From assembly GCA_000151295.1 (NCBI GenBank), contig GG745335.1, positions 1-13,322 on the forward strand: DNA of 13,322 bases. Direction: 5' to 3'. A program made the position numbers and the translations under genes. Position 1 is the first letter of the stretch; each line of letters opens with the position of its first letter. The notes under the pieces were generated by a model. It saw only the letters and a list, made by a program, of their open reading frames with translations. It had not been told where the DNA came from and made no database searches. Of the stretch, positions 7,464-13,322 are shown piece after piece. Origin of the DNA: Allomyces macrogynus ATCC 38327. Taxonomy: Eukaryota; Blastocladiomycota; Blastocladiomycetes; Blastocladiales; Blastocladiaceae.

Positions 7464-7815
7464 GATTCCCATTTGTCATTCCATGTATATAAACGCCCAA
7501 ACTTACCTCTGGGTACAACAGGGTCGTTCCACACTTGACACCATATCACATACTCAGTGGCAACCATATGATCTGGCAGTTCAAGCTGGAAGCTCACAGG
7601 CAAGTGTTGTGCAATGACCTTGAATGCTCCAATGTACAATGGCCCTGTGGCAGGAATTCCAGCAGTATTGGCGTTCAGGTTGCATGCATTAAGCATGATG
7701 AAGTCGCCAATGCATGGTTGCCAAATAGCTGCTTGGTTTTGAGGAGTGCGTTGCAGCATGCACTGTTGTGAGTCCAAGATGGCATCATGAATTTGCAGAA
7801 GTCATGAGGCCAGGT
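7430..7815 (-). pseudogene. Ty3/gypsy-type integrase C-terminal remnant, copy B (minus strand)
   Basis: Open frame on the minus strand, extending upstream of its first ATG (7777) to ~7815 as L-Q-I-H-D-A-I-L-D-S-Q-Q. It encodes the post-catalytic integrase region: QRTPQNQAAIW, GDFIMLNACNLN, then ATGPLYIGAFKVI, VSFQLELPDHM and WNDPVVPRGKFG. The G-D-x-[IV]-x-L and G-P-[FL]-x-I-G-x-[FY]-K-V pattern is typical of the Ty3/gypsy GPY/F module. The start of this piece (7727-7815) is an inverted copy of 7157-7246 (about 80% identical), and its end (7464-7549) is an inverted copy of 7814-7899 (about 84%). It is therefore flanked by, and overlaps, both plus-strand pieces. Confidence 0.75.
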
Positions 7816-7899
7816 GATATGGTGTCAAGTGTGGAGTGAGCCTGTCATACCCAGAGGTCCATTTGGGCATATATATACATGGATTATCAAACGGGAATC
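7814..7899 (+). pseudogene. Ty3/gypsy integrase tail, copy C (plus strand), cut by copia insertion
   Basis: 86 bp encoding VIWCQVWSEPVIPRGPFG on the plus strand, matching the tail of copy B (VIWCQVWNDPVVPRGKFG) at 14 differences in 86 bp with no gaps. Homology begins abruptly at 7814, overlapping the inverted start of copy B by 2 bp. It stops abruptly at 7899, where GGGAATC is followed by the copia LTR instead of AACAAC as in copy B. The abrupt stop independently fixes the outer edge of the copia LTR. Confidence 0.75.
7895..7899. other. Candidate target-site sequence at copia insertion
   Basis: GAATC is the last gypsy sequence before the copia LTR. If copia made the usual 5-bp duplication, GAATC should recur immediately outside the distal 5' LTR, beyond the right edge of the window. 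Only one side is visible, so duplication is a prediction, not an observation. Confidence 0.35.
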
Positions 7900-8086
7900 T
7901 TTCGCAAGGTTGAGCGGGAGAAGGAATGCATTTGGTGTGTCCACTCTGCACTTCAGCAGTGGTGGCAACCATAACCTAGGTTGCCACCATCATTTACACA
8001 AGAATCCAACTCGAACAGCTCCAACAAGGAAACAATGAGGCAACATAAACAACAAGAAACACAAATGCGAGACAAACACTTCGACA
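7900..8086 (-). repeat. Copia 3' LTR, 187 bp
   Basis: On the minus strand the LTR starts TGTCGAAGTG directly after the polypurine tract and ends CTTGCGAAA at 7900. The start is set by the tract and by homology to the nested copy (12675-12861: 174 of 187 positions identical, no gaps). The end is set by both that homology and the junction with gypsy sequence at 7899. The 3' terminus AA is not the usual CA; the nested copy is followed by CGACA, which would make a canonical TGTCG...CGACA end, so the true LTR may be 192 bp with 5 bp missing here. Confidence 0.9.
7960..7989. other. Perfect 11-bp palindrome (hairpin) inside the LTR
   Basis: Arms TGGTGGCAACC (7960-7970) and GGTTGCCACCA (7979-7989) are exact reverse complements around an 8-nt loop ATAACCTA. 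In the nested LTR the same structure persists with one arm mismatch (GGTGGAAACC at ~12773-12782). It may act as an RNA hairpin in the R/U5 or U3 region, or as a binding site; location and symmetry are direct, function is inference. Confidence 0.6.
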
Positions 8087-8095
8087 CTCCCCCAC
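8087..8095 (-). promoter_or_regulatory. Polypurine tract (plus-strand primer site) of copia element
   Basis: On the minus strand, GTGGGGGAG lies immediately upstream of the LTR start TGTCGA and 12 bp after the pol stop codon. A G-rich run abutting the 3' LTR is the standard site where second-strand DNA synthesis is primed. Its position confirms that the left copy is the genuine 3' LTR of this element. Confidence 0.8.
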
Positions 8096-8107
8096 GGCGA
8101 GCATTCC

Positions 8108-11100
8108 CTATGCGCGCGGAGCAATCACTTCCGCAACTCCAATCATGTCACGAAGCTTGCGGAATGCAGGAGCAGCAAGCGGCTTGGTCAAAATGTCGGC
8201 AATCTGGTTCTCCGTGTCCACGCGCCGCAGGTCAATCGTCTTCTTGGCAACTTGGTCCTGCAACCAGTGGGCGTGGATCTCAACGTGTTTCGACAAGAGC
8301 AGCGCGTCCTTGGCTACACGCTCCGCCGACTCGTTATCTTCCATGAGCGGCGTCGGTCCATCCTGTTTGTACCCGAGCTCTTCCAGCAGCACGCGTATCG
8401 TGAGGATCGTGTCGCCTGCTAAGCTTGCCGACACGTACTCAGCAGCCATGGTCGACTTTGCCACGAGCGTCTGCTTCTTCGAGCGCCAGGCGACAGGGCT
8501 ACCGCCAACCCGTATCACAATGCCCGACGTTGACTTGCGGTCGCCACGATCCTCGGCCCAATCGGCATCAGCAAACGCGTCAAGTTTCATATCCTTGCCC
8601 AAAAACTTGATGCCGAGGTTCGACGTGCCCAACAGGTACCCAACAAGCCGCTTTGCGGCCTCGAGATGTAGCGTACCAGGTGCATGCATGAAACGGCCAA
8701 GAATTGCAGTCGCAGCGGCAATGTCCGGCCGCGTTTTCGTCGCCGCAAAGAGCAGCGACCCGACAATGGCGAGGTACTCGGTCTTCACGACTGGATCAAT
8801 GATCTTGGGCAACTCGAGCAGCTCCTTGAAGTCGTTGGGTCGCATCGGGATCACCGGCCGCATCTTTTCGGGGATCTGGAACCGCTTGCCCATTGACTTG
8901 ATGTACTGGCTCTGGTCAAGGTAAATCGACCCGTCGTTGTTGTACGTAATCTTGCACCCGAGCAACCATGCCGCATCGCCCAAGTCGTGCACCTTGAACT
9001 CGGACTTCAACTTGTCGACAATCCACTTGCGCAGCTCCTTGGTTGACGCGACAATCGGCAAGTCGTCGACATAGACTCCAATAAAGATCACGCCCTTGCC
9101 CGTCTTGTACATGAACAGGCACTTGTCGTACTTGGACTCCACGAATCCGAGAGAAATCAGGTAATCGGCCAAACGGCAGAACCACATGCGAGGGGCCTGC
9201 TTGGTGCCGTACAGCGCCTTGACGAGCATGCAGACCTTGTCCGAGTTCTTCTTGTCGACGAAGCCTGGTGGCTGCTCCATGAGCACGCGCTCCTTGATGT
9301 AACCGTACAGGAAGGCCGTCTTGATGTCGAGCTGCAGCGGCCGGACCTTGAGATACGCGGCGAGCGACAGGATCAGACGCAGCGTGTCAAACGATGCAAC
9401 AGGCGCAAACGTGTCCGTGTAATGCACGCCTGGAATGGCCATGTCGCCCTTGGCAACAAGTCGCGACTTGGCGCGCACGGGCTTTCCATCTGCCCCGAGT
9501 TTCCACTTGAAGATCCAACCGGAGCGCATCACCTTGTCGCCTGGGCGGCGGTTGACGAGCACCCATGTCCCATTCTCGACGAGCGAGTTGTACTCGTCGT
9601 ATGTCGGCGCGCGCCAGTCTGGGTGCGCTAGCGCTTCCTCAACCGTCTTGGGTTCCCAAACTGCACCCTGGGCGCCGACTTGAGCTGCGGCAACGCATGC
9701 GAGCACCGCACTTGCCGACTCAACAGACTTGCTGAGATCCGAGTCCGGGTGCGCACGTAGAAACAGAGTCGGCAAATCGAGATCGACAATTCCGGACAGG
9801 GGCGAGCCTGAGTCAACGCCAGGGCCAGCTAGGGAACGAACAAGAGGGGCCGAAGCGTCAGTGCAATCACTATTCAGCCGCAACACGCGCACTTTCTCAA
9901 CTGCGTCAGCAGCACGTTCGACGCCCCTTTTAGGTTCAGGATCCACCTCCCCCACGTCGGGCGTACTGCGGACGCGGGCAATGGCGTCGGGATCAAAACG
10001 GCGAGCGACCTCGGGCTGTAGGCCGCGCAAACGGCGCGATTGCCGTGCGACGGGCGCTTGAGCATCAGGTCGAAGAGCACCAACACCCCCATTGCTCACT
10101 TCTGGCGCATCGGCCTGACGACCGGGCTCCCCCACGTCCGCGAGGACCCCCACTGGTCCCTGGTCCACCTGCGGCAAACCGGGCCTCTCGCCAACTTGCA
10201 GATTATCGCGCTCCAACGCTGGCCCCGCCAGTGGGAGCTCGGCAATCAGGTTGACCGCGGGAAGTTGATCCGGAATCGCCATAGGCACTTGAACTTGATC
10301 ACGCCGCGCACCACGCCCGAACTCCTCATCAACAACTTCATCGCCACCAACGCCATCGACCACAGTCGACGGCACGTCCAGCGACCCCAAATCAACTCGC
10401 ACGGGCGACCCAACCTTGACCTTGGCCGACGGCAACGTGCGAGGAGGACCAGCAACAACACGCGACTCTGCAACACAGAGCCGCTCGGCAAACTTGACAT
10501 CGCGCATGACAAACACCTTCTGTCCGTCCCACACGCGGTAGCCGTCGCGCGTGACCCACGGCAACTCGTCTCCATAGCCAACCAAGCGCACTGCAACACC
10601 TGCAGCGAATCCGGACGCGCCCTGACGCACTTGCGTTGTCGGAACAACAGCGCCACCAAGCGAGCCCCACACCTTGCACTTCGACATGTTGGGTGACGCG
10701 CCGAAAACAACCTGGTATGGCGAGCGACCATCGAGCGAGTCACTTGGCACACGGTTGCGCACATAGCACGCCGCGCGCACACACTCTGGCCAGAGGGAAT
10801 CCGGCGCCTTGGCGGCCGTCATGGCCGCACGCACCATCGACTTGAGCACACCCTGCGTCCGCTCGGCAAGCCCATTTGACTCTGGCGAGTTCGGAGACGT
10901 TGTCGACAAGTGCATGCGACGCGAGAGCAGAATCGAGCGTAAACTGTTGCCAATGAACTCGCCACCGTGGTCGCTGTGCAGCCGGCCCGCATACACGCCG
11001 AAGAACGACTCGGCATGCTTCAACAAATCGAGAAACTGCGGTCCAAAGTCGCCCTTGCTCTGGAGAAGCATCACGAAGCACCAGCGTGAGTACTCGTCCG

Positions 11101-12674
11101 TGACCGTCGCAAAGTAGTTGACACCCCCCATGCCGACCGTCTTCATCGACACCAAATCAGCGTGGAGGACGCCAAATAGTCCATTCACAAGCATATGGCG
11201 CACCGGATGCGGCTGGCTGCGCGCGTTGACCACAAGACACGTCATACACTCGTGTAGCGGCTTGGCCACACCCACGTCGTCCTTGATACCATGTTCGAGC
11301 GTACACACGGCCGAAACGCGATCATGACCAACGTGAAAGAGTCGCGCGTGCCACAGCTCGGCGAGCGACACCTTCTTGACCGCATCGGCGACATGCGCAC
11401 CAACAGGTCGCTTACCCCAAACGTCGAGCACCCGCGCGTCCTTGGTTGGTCCCTTCTCGCACACGCCTGGGACGATCCACGTATCCCCATGCCGCACGCC
11501 CTTGGCGAGCAGATCTCCTGTCTCGCAATGCACGAACTGGACGTCTCGATCCCCGAAGATGACTCGCACAGCAGTCCGATCGTACAGCTCAGAGACTGAG
11601 ACAAGCGTCTTGAAGCCGGGAATGTACCAGACCGGGTCGAGGTGAACAATGTTGCCCGAAGGCGTGCGGATGCGCATCGTGCCCTTGCCAATCGGACGGC
11701 ACACGCGGTGGTCACCCAGTGAGACGAGGAACCCTTCGCCAGGCCGCATGTCGTTGAGCGTAGCAAACAGCGACTTGTCGCCGCAAAAGTGCGCGCCAGC
11801 GGCCGAGTCGACTTTCGGGCTCTGAGCAAGACGTGTGCGCGCCGACAAAGGCATCAGCGCGCGCGCACGATGATGGTGAGGATCCGGTCCTTCATAATTC
11901 GATGCATCGACATGAATGATGGGCGGGTACGTGCCGGGCAGCGTCGCCATGCCCTGATGGCTTTGACGTTCAAGTCTCACGATTTCGGGGCAGAGGGCGA
12001 CAATCGGGTAGTGCGCAAATCCGTCAAATTCAGCAGCACCAAAAACAACACCAGCGGCGTCCGCACCACGGGCAGACGCCATCAAACGCTCATACTCGTC
12101 CACCGATAAATGCACCATTGCATGTTCGTCACCGTCCTTGGCCACAACATTTGCACCCTTCTTTTTGCACCAGTTCGCGGTTTCAGCGCCATTCTTGCGC
12201 TGGTGGTCCCAGTTCAGGCAAAAGCGCACATAATGACCAATCTTGCCACAGTTGTGACAGGTGTTCGTGTCCTTGTGCTTTGTCACAACAAGCGCCTGTG
12301 TCTCAGTCCCAGAGCTGCGTTCTAGCTGGTCGGCAGCCCCCTCGAGATTCGTCTGCAAGTCGACGATCGCCATCTCCTCATAGCGCTCACCCAAAGAGAG
12401 CACCGTTGGCAAATACTCGGGCAGCAGCGAGGAGAGCAGTGCGAGGACCAAGAACAAGTCGGCAAAGTCGGTGTGCAGTTGCAAGGACGACTTGGCACGT
12501 TCATGGCGCCGAATCACGTCAAAACGGCGTTGCAAATTGGCATTGTGCTCACGAACCGCCACAGCACCAGAGCCCAACATGGGCTTCGTGAACAGCCCCT
12601 TGACATTGGCGATATGAGCTTGCGCGGAACGCTTGTCAAAACGAGCACGCAGCAGCGCCCACGCAATGGTGACA
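8108..12674 (-). CDS. Copia gag-pol polyprotein, main part (5' end displaced by nested LTR)
   Basis: Open from the LTR junction at 12674; the first ATG is 12580, giving 1490 aa (numbering below). The gag remainder has leucine-rich DLFLVLALLSSLLPEYL and the zinc knuckle CX2CX4HX4C (C108, C111, H116, C121). Protease: V-D-S-A-A-G-A-H-F (258-266), where the family has Asp-Ser-Gly; Ala260 replaces the catalytic-loop Gly. Integrase: zinc module H411, H416, C445, C448; catalytic triad D475, D537, E573 with exact DD35E spacing (LHSDHGGEF, NGLAERT). A variable acidic/Pro region lies at ~740-960. Reverse transcriptase is ~1000-1250: QLDIKTAFLYG (D1085), KALYGTKQAP, YVDD (1170-1173). RNase H: FADADWAEDR (1336-1345), E1381, D1415, then ENQIADILTKPL. 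No internal stop or frameshift was seen. Codons upstream of 12580 continue gag (WALLRARFDKRSAQAHI), so 12580 is not the original start. Confidence 0.93.
12670..12674. other. Candidate target-site duplication of nested LTR, left half
   Basis: TGACA precedes the nested LTR (12670-12674) and CGACA follows it (12862-12866): four of five bases agree, consistent with a 5-bp duplication plus one later substitution. Alternatively, CGACA is the LTR's own last five bases. Either way, removing 192 bp rejoins gag in frame. Confidence 0.5.
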
Positions 12675-12861
12675 TGTCGAAGTGTTCGTCTTGCATTTGT
12701 GTTTCTTGTTTTTTGTCTTCCCTCATTGTTTCCTTGTCGGATCAGTTCGAGTTGGATTCTTGTGTAAATGATGGTGGAAACCTAGGTTATGGTTGCCACC
12801 ACCGCTGAAGTGCAGAGTGCACACACCAAATGCATTCCCTCTCCCGCTCAACCTTGCGAAA
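12675..12861 (+). mobile_element. Nested solo LTR of the same copia family, opposite orientation, inside gag
   Basis: 187 bp, 93% identical to the 3' LTR at 7900-8086 but on the plus strand, so the two copies are inverted. It begins TGTCGAAG with no polypurine tract before it; gag coding sequence lies directly on both sides. No internal element sequence accompanies it, so it is a solo LTR, presumably left by LTR-LTR recombination after a full insertion. It puts a stop codon (TGA, 12848-12850 on the minus strand) into gag. It carries the same hairpin as the 3' LTR with one mismatch. Confidence 0.88.
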
Positions 12862-13315
12862 CGACACAGGTGGCGTCCAAGAAGACCGACAGGAGTTCAG
12901 ACGCAACGGCAGACGGCAAAACGACCTTGATGATGCTCCGGATGCACGACTTGGCCTTGTAGCTGTTGTGGGTCATGCACGTCTTGCGTTCGGCACCCGC
13001 AGGACTGTTCCAATAGATCGCGTCGGCAACAAACTTGACGTCCGAGTCGAGCTCAATGAGTTTCTTGAATTGCGCGTCCGTCATTTCCTCTTGCTGTTCC
13101 AGTAACATGATCTCGAAATTTGGCGACTCCTGAAACCTTGTAGGACGTGGCATTCGAGGGGACCTTCGAGTTGGTCGGGCGCGGAGAAAACGGAGATATT
13201 CTGTCGGTCCACGTCGGCGGGTCGATCCATCGACCGTTGGTGCATCATAGTCGTCCGCTTTTCGGCCGGAGATCGGCGTCTTGACCGAGACTGACGAGGT
13301 CATGGTGACGGTCAT
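12848..13315 (-). pseudogene. Copia gag N-terminal part, truncated by nested LTR
   Basis: Begins at the ATG at 13315 (a second in-frame Met follows at 13303). It encodes MTVTMTSSVSVKTPISG, then an Arg/Pro-rich stretch, then copia-gag-like LLEQQEEMTDAQFKKLIELD and IRSIIKVVLPSAVASELLSV, FLDATCV up to 12862. The remaining five codons (Val-Ser-Gln-Gly-stop) come from the nested LTR. Gag continues on the far side at 12669 with I-A-W-A-L-L-R-A-R-F. Joined across the insertion, the frame runs 5016 nt (1671 codons plus stop) from 13315 to 8108. The Arg/Pro-rich stretch (residues ~25-60) is atypical where copia gag normally has an N-Y-x-x-W-like segment; a pair of compensating frameshifts is possible. 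Only 7 bases remain upstream, so the 5' UTR is not visible. Confidence 0.8.
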
Positions 13316-13322
13316 GGTGCAG

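Larger units (their letters stand above)
7900..13322 (-). mobile_element. Ty1/copia-type LTR retrotransposon (minus strand), right end outside the window
   Basis: Order on the minus strand: gag start (13315), gag interrupted by a nested LTR (12861-12675), gag remainder with zinc knuckle, protease, integrase, reverse transcriptase, RNase H (to 8108), polypurine tract, 3' LTR (8086-7900). Integrase precedes reverse transcriptase, which defines the copia (Pseudoviridae) order. The 5' LTR and primer-binding site must lie past 13322. The element sits inside a gypsy remnant. Pol GC content resembles the host genes, while the LTRs are AT-richer. It is probably not autonomous: gag is split and the protease motif is altered. 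Confidence 0.93.

Noticed and set aside
7535..7771. Plus-strand open frame of 78 codons within the gypsy block
   Set aside because: It is the antisense shadow of the GPY/F-like integrase tail (copy B), which is clearly coding on the minus strand.
10040..10696. 218-codon plus-strand open frame antisense to copia pol (variable region)
   Set aside because: It lies opposite the uninterrupted pol frame, has no recognisable domain, and its composition mirrors the pol codons.
7900..12861. Novel DNA transposon with 187-bp terminal inverted repeats carrying a reverse transcriptase
   Set aside because: A polypurine tract abuts only the left repeat, gag coding sequence continues beyond the right repeat, and removing the right repeat restores the frame. 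A nested solo LTR explains all of this.

Overview
The window looks like nuclear DNA of a GC-rich eukaryotic microbe, most likely a zoosporic or other early-diverging fungus. The genes are eukaryotic (glutathione synthetase, AMPK/SNF1 beta subunit, clamp-loader RFC subunit). They carry short GT..AG introns of about 69-95 nt, and codon third positions are strongly G/C. The lineage is an inference from composition and gene style; no single marker proves it. High GC produces many long open shadow frames, so calls rest on recognisable protein sequence and splice logic, not ORF length.

Left part (1-6.2 kb), host genes. (i) The 5' part of glutathione synthetase on the minus strand, running off the left edge. 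(ii) A small two-exon minus-strand gene for a predicted secreted protein of about 176 aa that I do not recognise. (iii) A divergent intergenic region of about 0.9 kb, then the plus-strand AMPK beta-subunit gene, with an N-myristoylation start, a glycogen-binding module and a C-terminal complex-binding domain. (iv) Convergent to it, a four-exon minus-strand gene for the RFC small subunit of the human RFC2 / yeast Rfc4 type. (v) A short putative promoter, then a stub of a plus-strand host gene that disappears into transposon sequence.

Right part (about 6.6-13.3 kb), nested retrotransposons. A decayed Ty3/gypsy-type integrase remnant lies at about 6640-7899 in three pieces with orientation +, -, +. 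The overlaps between pieces are what a staggered-break inversion would leave. A Ty1/copia-type element on the minus strand is inserted into the third piece. Its 3' LTR (7900-8086), polypurine tract and nearly complete gag-pol are in the window; its 5' LTR lies beyond the right edge. The copia gag is split by a second copy of the same LTR (12675-12861) in the opposite orientation. The element therefore appears to be bounded by 187-bp inverted repeats, but it is better read as an LTR element with a nested solo LTR. Excising 192 bp (one LTR plus one 5-bp flank) restores a single reading frame. The protease active-site Asp-Ser-Gly reads Asp-Ser-Ala, so this copy is probably non-autonomous for two separate reasons.

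No new biochemical system is evident. The most informative material is the layered history: gypsy insertion and decay, inversion, copia insertion, LTR-in-gag insertion. The unrecognised secreted protein is the main uncharacterised host gene.
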